Shown one piece after another: positions 50,752 through 62,085 of a DNA stretch of 64,000 nucleotides. The translations under genes and the position numbers were made by a program. The stretch's first letter is position 1. The number at the start of each line of letters is the position of its first letter. Source of the stretch: Streptomyces sp. T12 (GTDB lineage Bacteria; Actinomycetota; Actinomycetes; Streptomycetales; Streptomycetaceae). Under the pieces are notes generated by a model that made no database searches, had not been told where the DNA came from, and saw only the letters and a program-made list of their open reading frames with translations. The stretch is taken from NCBI RefSeq assembly GCF_028736035.1, contig NZ_CP117866.1, positions 10,519,001 through 10,583,000 on the forward strand, written 5' to 3'.

Positions 50752-51349
50752 CGGAGTACCGCTGCTCCTGCCAGGGGTTGCCGCGGGCGTGGTAGCCGTT
50801 CTGCTCCCAGAAGCCCGGCTCGTCGCGGTCGAGGATCCGCAGGCCTGCGATCCACTTGGCGCTCTTCCAAAAGTACAGGTGCGGCACCAGCAGCCGTGCC
50901 GGGCCACCGTGCTCCGGGGCGAGTGGCTCCCCGTCGAACTCCCAGGCGATCCACGCCCGCCCGCCGGTCAGGTCGGCGAGGGGCAGGTTGGTGGTGTACC
51001 CCGTGTGCGAATAGGCGACGGCATGGGTGGCGGACACATGGGGCCGGACCACATTGAGGAAGGCGTCCAGCGACACGCCACCGAAGCGGACCCCGAACTT
51101 CGACCAGCTCGTCACGCAGTGGATGTCGCCCTCGTACACCGACGCCGGCAGTTCATGTGCCTGCTCCCAGCTCCAACTGCGCTCCTCCTCCACCAGGCCG
51201 TCGACCCGGAAGGACCATTCGGCGGGCGTCAGCTCGGGCGTGACCTCTGCGGACAGGACGGGCCAGTCGTCGCCCGCGTCGTACTGGCCGGGCGGCAGCG
51301 CGGCGTTCGGGACGCGTGGGCGCCCTGTGAAGCCTCTGGTGACGTTCAT
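50744..51349 (-). CDS. Molybdopterin-dependent oxidoreductase (sulfite-oxidase/YedY fold)
   Basis: A 201-residue single-domain Moco protein. The molybdenum-ligating cysteine is in GDIHCVTSWSKFGVRFGGV; AYSHTGYTTNLPL, EHGGPARLLVPHLYFWKSAKW and the ending FWEQNGYHARGNPWQEQRY are family hallmarks. There is no Tat signal, so unlike MsrP/YedY it is cytoplasmic. Paired with the reductase above it may reduce or oxidise a small oxo-substrate such as a sulfoxide. ATG at 51349. Confidence 0.87.
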   Translation of the reverse strand: MNVTRGFTGRPRVPNAALPPGQYDAGDDWPVLSAEVTPELTPAEWSFRVDGLVEEERSWSWEQAHELPASVYEGDIHCVTSWSKFGVRFGGVSLDAFLNVVRPHVSATHAVAYSHTGYTTNLPLADLTGGRAWIAWEFDGEPLAPEHGGPARLLVPHLYFWKSAKWIAGLRILDRDEPGFWEQNGYHARGNPWQEQRYSGD

Positions 51350-51477
51350 ACGGGTGGTGCCTCCAGGCCGCCGTGGGCACGGCCCGTGGGTCGAGCGTGA
51401 TCAGTACGTTTGTCATTCAACCGTATAGGCCCTGGCTCATCATCGTCGATGCGCCGTAGCTTCCGTGATCGTTGGGG

Positions 51478-51595
51478 TAAGGTTGCCGATCGGTCGGGAC
51501 AGTCCCGGCCCTGCGGAGCCCAGGAGGTGAGACCCATTACTGCTGTGTCAGGTCGGGTGCTCTCACCTCGGATCGGCGCGGATCACCGCCAGTAG
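51478..51595 (+). other. Structured leader region upstream of the PrmC-like gene
   Basis: After a -10-like TAAGGT (51478-51483) come a GC hairpin (51492-51510) and a 9-bp inverted repeat, GAGGTGAGA (51524-51532) with TCTCACCTC (51561-51569). A frame from ATG 51449 or GTG 51527 runs to the TAG at 51593 and ends PITAVSGRVLSPRIGADHRQ; its AGGAGG lies inside the first arm. Whether this is a small gene, a leader peptide or only structured RNA cannot be decided. Confidence 0.35.
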
Positions 51596-51641
51596 GCGAC
51601 CGCGAGAGTACCCTTCGGCTTCCGAAAGGTCCTCGGCTTCC

Positions 51642-52448
51642 ATGCCCCCTCTCTCCTCTTCCTCGCCCTCGTACCCCTCGTCGCTCTCGCGTGACGCGGT
51701 CGTGACCGCACTCCGAGCCGCCGGCTGTGTCTTCGCCGAGGACGAGGCACGGTTGATCCTGGCCGCCGCCCGCACCCCGGACGAGCTGGCCGCGATGGTG
51801 GAGCGTCGCGTCACCGGCCTGCCCCTCGAACTCGTCCTCGGCTGGGCCGAGTTCCGCGGCCTGCGCATCGCCGTCGAACCCGGCGTCTTCGTCCCCCGCC
51901 GCCGTACCGAGTTCCTGGTCGAACAGGCCCTCGCCCACGCCCCCGACGCCTCCGTCGTCGTGGACCTGTGCTGCGGCTCGGGCGCGGTCGGCGCGGCACT
52001 GGCCGCCGCGCTCGGCAAGGTCGAGCTGCACGCCGCCGACATCGACCCGGCGGCGGTGCGCTGCGCCCGCCGTAACGTGGCCGCCTTCGACGGTCAGGTG
52101 CACGCGGGCGACCTCTTCGAGGCGCTGCCCGACAGCTTGCGCGGCCGCGTCGGCATCCTCGCGGCGAACGTGCCGTACGTACCCACCGGCGAGGTCGCCC
52201 TCCTGCCCGCGGAGGCGCGTGACCACGAGCCGCGGGTCGCGCTGGACGGCGGTCCGGACGGGCTGGACGTCCTGCGCCGCGTCGCCGCCGAGGCGCCCCG
52301 GTGGCTGGCCCCCGGCGGCTGTGTGCTGGTCGAGACGAGCGAGCGCCAGGCGCCGACGGCCCTGGAGGCCTTCACCGGCAGTGGACTGTCGGCGCGTCTG
52401 GTCGCCTCCGAGGAGCTGTACGCGACTGTCGTGGTCGGCCTCAACTAG
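51642..52448 (+). CDS. PrmC/HemK-like N5-glutamine methyltransferase homologue
   Basis: A 268-residue protein with an N-terminal helical bundle and a Rossmann methyltransferase domain: GVFVPRRRTEFLVEQAL, VVDLCCGSGAVGAAL (motif I), LHAADIDPAAVRCARRN and NVPYVPTGEV at the catalytic motif. True PrmC enzymes have NPPY to hold the target glutamine; here it is NVPY. It is thus a paralogue that probably methylates another substrate. ATG at 51642 after a long upstream region. Confidence 0.8.
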   Translation: MPPLSSSSPSYPSSLSRDAVVTALRAAGCVFAEDEARLILAAARTPDELAAMVERRVTGLPLELVLGWAEFRGLRIAVEPGVFVPRRRTEFLVEQALAHAPDASVVVDLCCGSGAVGAALAAALGKVELHAADIDPAAVRCARRNVAAFDGQVHAGDLFEALPDSLRGRVGILAANVPYVPTGEVALLPAEARDHEPRVALDGGPDGLDVLRRVAAEAPRWLAPGGCVLVETSERQAPTALEAFTGSGLSARLVASEELYATVVVGLN

Positions 52449-52600
52449 CCGTCGTCGGACCGCGTGCCGACGAGGAAGACGTCCTCGCCGGTCTTGAGGT
52501 CGGCGGCGCCGGAGCTCTGGTCCCGTCGTGACGGACGACGGTGTCCGAGCCGACGGCCCACTTCCACTCGGCGCCGTCTCACTCTCGACGGTGACATGGG
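52445..52600 (-). pseudogene. Frameshifted remnant of a secreted-protein C-terminus
   Basis: On the minus strand three different frames read VTVESE, then EWKWAVGSDTVVRHDGT, then SSGAADLKTGEDVFLVGTRS and DDG before TAG. Joined, they resemble the C-terminus of secreted Streptomyces proteins of the DUF5666-like type (VTV..DGTEW.W.VG..TVVRHDG...DLK.GE.VF.VG). At least two frameshifts separate the parts and no N-terminus is visible. Its TAG (52445-52447) overlaps that of the PrmC-like gene on the other strand. Confidence 0.55.
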
Positions 52601-52645
52601 GGAGCGCGTGTCCCTCCCGTCTCCTCGGCGTCGGTGCCGCAGCCG

Positions 52646-54757
52646 TCAACTCGGGGGCAGCACGCGCGCGATGAGCAGTGCCACGTCGTCGGAGTTGTCG
52701 GGCTGGTGCAGGGTGCGCAGGAGGAGGTCGCAGCACTCCTCCAGGGGGCGGTCGGGGTCGTCGAGGAGCGCGAGGAGCGCGTCGAGGCGTTCGTCGAGCG
52801 GGTGTTGCCGGGTCTCGACGAGGCCGTCGGTGTAGAAGACCAGCTGGTCGCCGGGTTCGAGGGCGACGGTCGTCGTGGAGAAGGCGACGCCGCCGACGCC
52901 CAGCGGTGCTCCGGTGGGCAGTTCGAGGAGTTCCGGCGGGTGGCCGTGGCGGACGCGGACGGGCGGCAGGTGCCCGGCGTTGGCGATCCGGCACTGCCGC
53001 AGCTGTGGGTCGTGGACGGCGTAGACGCAGGTGGCGATGGAGTGGTCGAGGCCCTCGGTGATCTTGTCGAGGTGTTCCAGGAGCAGGGTCGGTTCGAGGT
53101 CGAGGGAGGCCAGGGTGTGCGTGGCGGTGCGCAGCCGGCCCATGGTCGTGGCGGCGTCGATGCCGCTGCCCATCACGTCCCCGACGACGAGCGCGGTCTT
53201 GCCGCCCTCCAGCGGAATCACGTCGAACCAGTCGCCGCCGACCTCGGCGCTGGCGCCCGCGGGCTGGTAGCGGGAGGCGACCTCCAGGCCACCGGTCAGC
53301 GGCGGATGGCTGGGCAGCAGGCTGCGCTGCAGGGTGAGGGCGATGTCGCGGGCGTTCTGGTACCAGCGGGCGTTGTCGATCTGCACGGCCGCGCGGGCCG
53401 CCAGCTCACGGGCGAGCAGCAGGTCGTCCTCGCTGAACGGCAGCGGATTGCGGGTGCGCTTGAGGTCCAGGGCGCCGAGCACCTCGCCGCGCGCGATCAG
53501 CGGCACCGCAAGATAGGAGTGCACGCCCGCGCGGCCCAGCTGGCCGGCGGCCTCGGGGGAGCGGGCGATGCGCGGCAGGTCCTTCTCCTCGACGTGCGCC
53601 ACCATGACCGGACTCGCGGTGCGCACGCACTCGGTGACCAGGCGGTCGGGTCCGTAGCGGGCGACCTGGCCCGGCCGGTCGGCGGCGTCGAGAGCCTCCG
53701 TGTCGTCCTCCGCCTTGACGGCCAGGGCGCGGATCACCGCCGATTCCGCGGGCCCGAGACTGCTGCGCCTGCCCTCGACCACGGCTTCCAGCAGATCCAC
53801 GGCCGCCACGTCGGCGAGCTCCGGCACGGCGACGTCGGCCAGCTCGCGCGCCGTACGGTCCAGGTCCAGCGTGGTGCCGATCCGCGCGGAGGCGTCGGCG
53901 ATGAGCGCCAGGCGCCGCCGTGCCGTCTCGGCCTCGACGGCGGCCTGATGCTGTTCGGTGATGTCCACGGCCATGCCGGCCACGCCGAGCACGGTCCCCG
54001 CCGTGTCCTCCAGCCGGTAGAGCGAGATGGACCAGAAGTGCTCCCGGTCCGGATCGGCCGGAGTCCGGCCCACGATGCGCTGGTTGATCAGCGGTTCACC
54101 GGTCCCCAGCACTTCACGCAGCGCCGCCTCGATGGCGTCGGCATCGATGTCCGGCAGCAGCTCGCGCGGCGTATGGCCGATGTGGTCCTCGGCGGGGATG
54201 CCGTTGAGCATGGCCAGCGCCTCGTTGACCGAGACGTACCGCAGATCGGTGTCGAGGACGGCCAGGCCGACCGGAGCCTGCGCGATCGTCCGGGTCGACA
54301 ACGCGACGTCCCGCTCCACCTGGCGGACCGTCGACTGGTCGGCGCACAGGCCCAGCGCGTAGACGTCCCCCCGGTCGTCCAGCAGCCGCATGTTGCGGAA
54401 CTCGACCAGTCGTGTGGTGCCGTCCTTGCGCCGGATCGGGAAGGCCCCGGCCCAGCCCTCGCCGGTCTCCATGACGTCGGAGAACAGCTTGATGACCAGA
54501 TCCAGGTGCTGTTCGTGGACCATGATCCGGGCGGCGTACTCGCCCAGCGCCTCCTGCGCCGGATAGCCGAACAGTTCCTCGGCCTGGGGGCTCCACAGCA
54601 CGATGCGCCCCTCGGTGTCCAGCACCACCGAGGCCACGCCCAGCACGTCGAGCAGCCCGCTCGGCCCTACCGGCCCGCGCACCGGCTCGTCGCCCTCGGT
54701 CACGGGACGTTCGGCTGCAGACATCCCACGCACCGCCTTCGCCCATTCACGCGGCAC
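52646..54757 (-). CDS. PAS-PAS-GAF-PP2C phosphatase (SpoIIE/RsbU type)
   Basis: A ~703-residue signalling protein. Two PAS domains (LDVLGVASVVLDTEGRIVLWSPQAEELFGYP near 50-160; APVGLAVLDTDLRYVSVNEALAMLNG near 190-310 by blocks), a GAF domain (~330-480, GVHSYLAVPLIARGEVLGALDL) and a C-terminal PP2C/SpoIIE phosphatase (EVGGDWFDVIPL, VGDVMGSGIDAATTMGRL, FYTDGLVETR), with the metal-binding Asp residues in GGDW and GDVMG. Such proteins dephosphorylate anti-sigma antagonist proteins in response to signals. GTG 54757 behind GGGGGAA is used; ATG 54724 is an alternative. No anti-sigma partner is adjacent. Confidence 0.85.
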   Translation of the reverse strand: MPREWAKAVRGMSAAERPVTEGDEPVRGPVGPSGLLDVLGVASVVLDTEGRIVLWSPQAEELFGYPAQEALGEYAARIMVHEQHLDLVIKLFSDVMETGEGWAGAFPIRRKDGTTRLVEFRNMRLLDDRGDVYALGLCADQSTVRQVERDVALSTRTIAQAPVGLAVLDTDLRYVSVNEALAMLNGIPAEDHIGHTPRELLPDIDADAIEAALREVLGTGEPLINQRIVGRTPADPDREHFWSISLYRLEDTAGTVLGVAGMAVDITEQHQAAVEAETARRRLALIADASARIGTTLDLDRTARELADVAVPELADVAAVDLLEAVVEGRRSSLGPAESAVIRALAVKAEDDTEALDAADRPGQVARYGPDRLVTECVRTASPVMVAHVEEKDLPRIARSPEAAGQLGRAGVHSYLAVPLIARGEVLGALDLKRTRNPLPFSEDDLLLARELAARAAVQIDNARWYQNARDIALTLQRSLLPSHPPLTGGLEVASRYQPAGASAEVGGDWFDVIPLEGGKTALVVGDVMGSGIDAATTMGRLRTATHTLASLDLEPTLLLEHLDKITEGLDHSIATCVYAVHDPQLRQCRIANAGHLPPVRVRHGHPPELLELPTGAPLGVGGVAFSTTTVALEPGDQLVFYTDGLVETRQHPLDERLDALLALLDDPDRPLEECCDLLLRTLHQPDNSDDVALLIARVLPPS

Positions 54758-54993
54758 GTCGTTCCCCCGTGCCGACTCCCCTTGTTCTACCGCGTTCAAC
54801 CGTCTCCGGGCTCCCTTTGGTCGTCCACCTCCACCATCCCTCAACACGACGGTGAACGTCCGCCGGAGTCATCACGAGGGCACGGGACTGTGGCCGATCA
54901 GACAGCACACGTTCGCACCCTTGGTCTGTACATGACCACACGGGCCCGCGAAACTGTCCGCCGACACGCACCCGCCCCCAAGGAGTTGCTTCC

Positions 54994-55866
54994 ATGGCCC
55001 TGCGCGCCCGGCAACGTTGTCACGCCGTCCTCACCGGCCTCGTCGCCCTCACCTTTGCCGCCGTGCTGTCCACGGCGGCGCCCGCGCAGGCCGCCGACAC
55101 CTGGACGGAGGTGGGCTCGGACCGCGCCGACCCGCTGACCGAGAGCCAGGGCCTGACCTCCGTGGAGGTTCCGGCGAACAGCCCCAACCGCTACACGGGC
55201 ATCGGCACGATCCCCGTTTCGGTCAGCAGCCGCGGCTGGAACCATGTGGGTGACCCCGACGCCTCCTCCAACGGCTACTACATCGAGCCGTACCAGGCGG
55301 ACTCGGGCAGCGCGAAGATGTTCCGGGTGCAGGCGCCGGACGGGACCTGGTCGGAGTACGTGCACACGCTGGGCGCCGGGGAGGCGCTGAACAACTCCTT
55401 CGTCGCCGTCTCACCCGCCGGCCAGTGGATGGTCTCCGGCGAGTGGGGCACCATGACCCGCCTGCTGGTCCACCCGACACCGGGCGTCAACCCCGGCACG
55501 TCACCGTCGGCGAACCTCCCCTGGACGTCCAGCATCCGGCTGGACCACGCCGTACGCGACATCCAGGGCTGTGACTTCCTCGGCGCCACGACCCTGCTGT
55601 GCTCCTCCGACGACCCGGCGGGCACCCTCTTCGGCATGACCAAGCCGCTGCTCCGGATCGACCTCTCCGCCGAGCCGGGCGCCTCCGACGTGACCGGCCA
55701 CGTCACGGCGCTGCGTCAGCTCCCGATGCGCAGCTCCTGCTCGGGCGAGTTCGAGACGGAGGGCATCGACTACGACCGCCGCACCGGAACCCTGCGCGTG
55801 ATCGTCATCTCGCCGGGCTTCTGTGTGCTCACCGACAGCAAGACGTACCGGTTCACGCGCGGCTGA
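54994..55866 (+). CDS. Secreted protein of unknown function
   Basis: A 290-residue protein with a clear Sec signal peptide (AVLTGLVALTFAAVLSTAAPAQA, cleavage near residue 35). The mature part has about three DxxG/SS-rich beta motifs, four cysteines in two likely disulfides (GCDFLGATTLLCSS; RSSCSGEF; PGFCVL) and repeated short beta segments suggesting a beta-propeller or lectin-like fold (MFRVQAPDGTW, GTMTRLLVHP, GTLRVIVISPG). I do not recognise the family. ATG at 54994 follows AAGGAG. Confidence 0.75.
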   Translation: MALRARQRCHAVLTGLVALTFAAVLSTAAPAQAADTWTEVGSDRADPLTESQGLTSVEVPANSPNRYTGIGTIPVSVSSRGWNHVGDPDASSNGYYIEPYQADSGSAKMFRVQAPDGTWSEYVHTLGAGEALNNSFVAVSPAGQWMVSGEWGTMTRLLVHPTPGVNPGTSPSANLPWTSSIRLDHAVRDIQGCDFLGATTLLCSSDDPAGTLFGMTKPLLRIDLSAEPGASDVTGHVTALRQLPMRSSCSGEFETEGIDYDRRTGTLRVIVISPGFCVLTDSKTYRFTRG

Positions 55867-55999
55867 GGGCGCCCGCGGACTGCGGACGGTGCGGCTCCGC
55901 CGGTAGTGCTCTGCGCCCTGTGGTGCTTTTCTTGGGATTGGGGTCCGCTTCCGCGGCAACCCGTGGTACCGCGGCGCGGCCACGAGAGGAGCGATCACG

Positions 56000-56374
56000 A
56001 TGGACCGTGAACGACTGCACGAGGAACCCGTCTCCGTCGAGATCAGCGGATGCAGCAAGGAGGACGCCCGGATCGTCTTCGACACGCTGTGCACGTGCTT
56101 CGAGTCCGACCGGCGCCCCGAGGATGTCCCGCAGCAGCTCCATGAGACCCGGCCCATGGTGTGGCTCGGCACGTTCGAGGTCACGGACACGCACGCGTGC
56201 CCGCCTCCCGCCAGGCTCTCGTCGTCCGTAGAGGCCGACGCGCAGGGCGGCTACTGGGCCATCGAACAGCTCCGTACGGCACTGGACTCCCTGTTCACCG
56301 TGCACGACCTGTCCTCGGCCTCGGGAGACCAGGAGAGGGAGCTGCATGTGGTGCTGGATAGCCGCAGCTCATGA
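56000..56374 (+). CDS. Small conserved-type hypothetical protein
   Basis: A 124-residue soluble acidic protein without signal peptide or membrane segment. It contains VEISGCSKEDARIVFDTL, suggesting an N-terminal helix after a short strand, and WLGTFEVTDTH. Two cysteines (CTCF) lie close together. I recognise no domain. Codon use fits the surroundings and a plausible AGAGGAG lies upstream of ATG 56000, which supports it being a real gene. Confidence 0.6.
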   Translation: MDRERLHEEPVSVEISGCSKEDARIVFDTLCTCFESDRRPEDVPQQLHETRPMVWLGTFEVTDTHACPPPARLSSSVEADAQGGYWAIEQLRTALDSLFTVHDLSSASGDQERELHVVLDSRSS

Positions 56375-56398
56375 TGAGCGCAGCCGTGAGGGGCTCGG

Positions 56399-59694
<3,296 letters not shown>

Positions 59695-59747
59695 GGGCGA
59701 GTGGCCGCATTCGTAGGATGACCTCCTTGCGTCCCTAGGATGAACCC

Positions 59748-60299
59748 ATGTCACTCCCGCACGCGATCCTCACCGCCCTGGTCGAAAAGCCGTCATCGGG
59801 GCTGGAGCTGACCCGCCGGTTCGACAAGTCGATCGGGTACTTCTGGTCGGCGACGCATCAGCAGATCTATCGCGAGCTGGGAAAACTGGAGGCCGAGGGC
59901 TTCATCCGCACCCTGCCGAGCGAGCAGCCGGCCCGCGGGCAGAAGAAGAGCTACGAGGTCCTGCCCGCGGGCCGCGCCGAACTGGCCCGCTGGACCGCCG
60001 CGTCCCAGGACCCGAGGCCGCACCGCGACACGCTGCTGCTGCGCATGCGTGCCGCGGCCGTGGTGGGGACCGAGGGCATCGAGGCCGATCTGCGGCGCCA
60101 TCTCGATCTGCACCGGCGGCAGTTGGCCGAGTACGAGGAGATCGAGAAGCGCGACTTCCCGCCCGGCAAGGACAGTTCGCAGGACCGGCTGCGGCACCTG
60201 GTGCTGCGCGCCGGCATCGATCTGGAGACCTTCTGGACGCAGTGGCTCACACGCGCTCTGGAGGAGTTCGCGGAGCTGCCGGGCCGAGAGACGGCGTGA
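59748..60299 (+). CDS. PadR-family regulator, probable repressor of the FadH-like gene
   Basis: A 183-residue PadR protein: MSLPHAILTALVEKPSSGLELTRRFDKSIGYFWSATHQQIYRELGKLEAEGFIRT in blocks, then KKSYEVLPAGRAELARW, then Vir-like C-terminal helices (GIEADLRRHLDLHRRQLAEYEEIE). The gene begins 53 bases after fadH. A -10-like TAGGAT (59736-59741) lies only six bases upstream of ATG 59748, so the mRNA may be leaderless. The TAGGATGA motif also occurs at 59714. Confidence 0.87.
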   Translation: MSLPHAILTALVEKPSSGLELTRRFDKSIGYFWSATHQQIYRELGKLEAEGFIRTLPSEQPARGQKKSYEVLPAGRAELARWTAASQDPRPHRDTLLLRMRAAAVVGTEGIEADLRRHLDLHRRQLAEYEEIEKRDFPPGKDSSQDRLRHLVLRAGIDLETFWTQWLTRALEEFAELPGRETA

Positions 60300-60314
60300 G
60301 CCGAGGGCGCTTCT

Positions 60315-60386
60315 GAGCCGGTACGGCGTTCGGAACGGGTACGGCCTCCGGAACAGGAACGGCGTTCAGAGCCGGTACGGCTTCGA
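60315..60386. repeat. 18-bp imperfect tandem repeat, four copies, across a gene 3' end
   Basis: Units at 60315-60332, 60333-60350, 60351-60368 and 60369-60386 follow the pattern GARCSGGWACGGCNTYCR. The minus-strand gene stops inside the third unit (TGA at 60366-60368), so unit four is coding and units one and two lie downstream. Confidence 0.8.
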
Positions 60387-60896
60387 ACGGCGGCGCAGGA
60401 CCCAGGCCGCCGTGGCCAGGACACCCGTGCCCACCAGGGCGCCGCCCGCCACCAGCGTCAGGGTGCCGTAGTCCTTGCTGCCACCGCCCATGCCGCCCAT
60501 GACACCGCGCGACGGCGAGGCCGTGGCGGAGACCCTGGGGGCGGTGACGATGACCGACTGGGTGCCCGCCGTGGAGCCGTTGGAGCACACGACGATGACG
60601 GTGTACGTGCCCGGGCTCACACCCGACCAGGCCGCCGACTGCAGCGTCGCCGTCCCCGACAGGGAGACCTGGCGCCCTTGGGCGAAGTTCGCCTGGCGGC
60701 TGTTGAGCAGCGAGGCGGTGCCCCAGCTGCCGTTGACGTTGGTGCACGCACTGGTCGTGACGGAGACCGTGGACCCGGTGGTGCTCACGGAGATCCCCGA
60801 GACCGCGGCGGCCGGACCGGCGGCCAGGGTGAAGGGAAGAGCGGAGGCGGCTGCCACGGTCAGGCCCGAGCGGAGGAAGAGCGATGAGTTGCGCAT
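60366..60896 (-). CDS. Secreted/membrane-anchored protein with Thr/Ser-rich beta domain
   Basis: A 176-residue protein with a signal peptide (LTVAAASALPFTLAAGPAAAVSG), a beta-rich domain holding two cysteines (SACTNVNGSWG and VVCSNGS), a short linker with GGMGGGSK and a C-terminal transmembrane helix (LVAGGALVGTGVLATAAWVLRRR). It resembles the small wall-associated proteins of Streptomyces; no domain name can be given. Its last codons lie in the 18-bp tandem repeat. Confidence 0.72.
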   Translation of the reverse strand: MRNSSLFLRSGLTVAAASALPFTLAAGPAAAVSGISVSTTGSTVSVTTSACTNVNGSWGTASLLNSRQANFAQGRQVSLSGTATLQSAAWSGVSPGTYTVIVVCSNGSTAGTQSVIVTAPRVSATASPSRGVMGGMGGGSKDYGTLTLVAGGALVGTGVLATAAWVLRRRSKPYRL

Positions 60897-61062
60897 GTGA
60901 TGCCCTCCGGCGGCACGGTTGGCGGTACGTCCGTTGCGCCGCCGAGGGTCGGGAACGCCCGTGCTGCCTCAGGGGCAGCCAACGCGCCCCGGATCCGTCC
61001 CGCATGCGGACCGCCGCCGGACAGGTGACGGACTGCTGCATCCGGGGGCGCCGGACCGGACG

Positions 61063-62040
61063 TCAGTCCCGCCCGCCCGTCGTCACCGTCCGCTGCGCCG
61101 AGAAGCCGCCCCAGGTGCCGTCCGGTAGCCTCCCCCGGATCCGCACCCGGTGACCGACTCCGGCCTCCCGGCCCAGATAGAAGCTGTACGTGGCCCGCTC
61201 GCGCGGCGCGCTCCCGCCGTACACCAGCGACGTGGCCGGACGGCCGTCGAGCTCGACCTGGTACTCCGCGATCACGCCGTCCGTGCGTGGCGGTACCCAG
61301 CTCAGGTCGAGGTAGTACGCCCCGTCCGCGAGATGGGTCGTCGCCCGGAAGGCGGTCGGCGCCGTGCCGCGTCCGTCGTCGGTGCCGGGCGTGGTGACGC
61401 GGACCGCCGCCGTGGCGGGCGAGAGGTTGTCGGCTGCGTCCCGGGCCCGGACGGTGAAGGAGTAGCGGGTGCCGGGCCGAAGTCCGGTGACCACGGTCGC
61501 CGTCTGGTTTCCGCCCACACTGTGGATCTTCGTGTCGCCCTGATAGATGTCGTACGACACCACGTCCCGGTCGTCCGTCGCCTGCGACCACGACAGTTGG
61601 GCTGCCCGGCTGCCGACCGCACGGCCCTCGGCCCGCCCCGGACGAGTCGGGGCGGAGTGGTCGGCGGCGACGGCCGCGGGAGTCGTCGCCCGGACCTCCT
61701 TGCTCGGCGGCCCGAGCCGCCCGTCGGTGTCACGGGCTCGCACGGTGAAGGCGTACACGGTGGACGGCCTGAGCATGGTGACGTCCACCATGTGTGCGGA
61801 GCCCGGCACTTCCTTGACCTTCGTGGGTCCCCGATACACCTCGTAGACACGGATGTCGCGGTTCGCGGAGACCGCGTTCCACATGACGTGCACGCTGGTC
61901 GCGCTGCCCGCGGCGGCCGTGACACCCGTGGGCGCCGCGGGCAGCCGGCCGCCCTCCTCTTCCGCCCCGCTCCACGCGCAGGACGAGAGCAGGACGAGCA
62001 CTGCGCAGAGCGCGAGCACGAGGACGGGAACGCGTCGCAC
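61063..62040 (-). CDS. Lipoprotein with three fibronectin type III domains
   Basis: A 325-residue lipoprotein (lipobox VLLSSCAW, about residue 20). After a short linker, three fibronectin type III domains are visible: APTGVTAAAGSATSVHVMWNA... , GRAVGSRAAQLSWSQATDDR... with LRPGTRYSFTVRARDAADN, and AFRATTHLADGAYYLDLSWVP. FnIII domains are usual in secreted glycan-active proteins, where they act as spacers or binding modules; no catalytic domain is present here. GTG at 62040 is chosen behind GGGAGG; the TTG at 62061 lacks such a site. A dre-like palindrome lies 30 bases upstream. Confidence 0.8.
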   Translation of the reverse strand: MRRVPVLVLALCAVLVLLSSCAWSGAEEEGGRLPAAPTGVTAAAGSATSVHVMWNAVSANRDIRVYEVYRGPTKVKEVPGSAHMVDVTMLRPSTVYAFTVRARDTDGRLGPPSKEVRATTPAAVAADHSAPTRPGRAEGRAVGSRAAQLSWSQATDDRDVVSYDIYQGDTKIHSVGGNQTATVVTGLRPGTRYSFTVRARDAADNLSPATAAVRVTTPGTDDGRGTAPTAFRATTHLADGAYYLDLSWVPPRTDGVIAEYQVELDGRPATSLVYGGSAPRERATYSFYLGREAGVGHRVRIRGRLPDGTWGGFSAQRTVTTGGRD

Positions 62041-62069
62041 GACTCTGCCTCCCGGGGCCAACTGGCAGC

Positions 62070-62085
62070 AATGGTCCGGACCAAT
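62070..62085 (-). promoter_or_regulatory. dre-like palindrome upstream of the FnIII lipoprotein gene
   Basis: TGGTCCGGACCA (62072-62083) is a perfect 12-bp palindrome. In its 16-base context (AATGGTCCGGACCAAT) it matches the DasR consensus at 12 of 16 positions, including both TGGTC and GACCA arms. It is 30 bases before the lipoprotein start. Confidence 0.55.

Noticed and set aside
52634..55138. An 834-codon plus-strand frame opposite the PP2C phosphatase
   Set aside because: Antisense shadow; the minus-strand phosphatase has PAS, GAF and PP2C motifs throughout.
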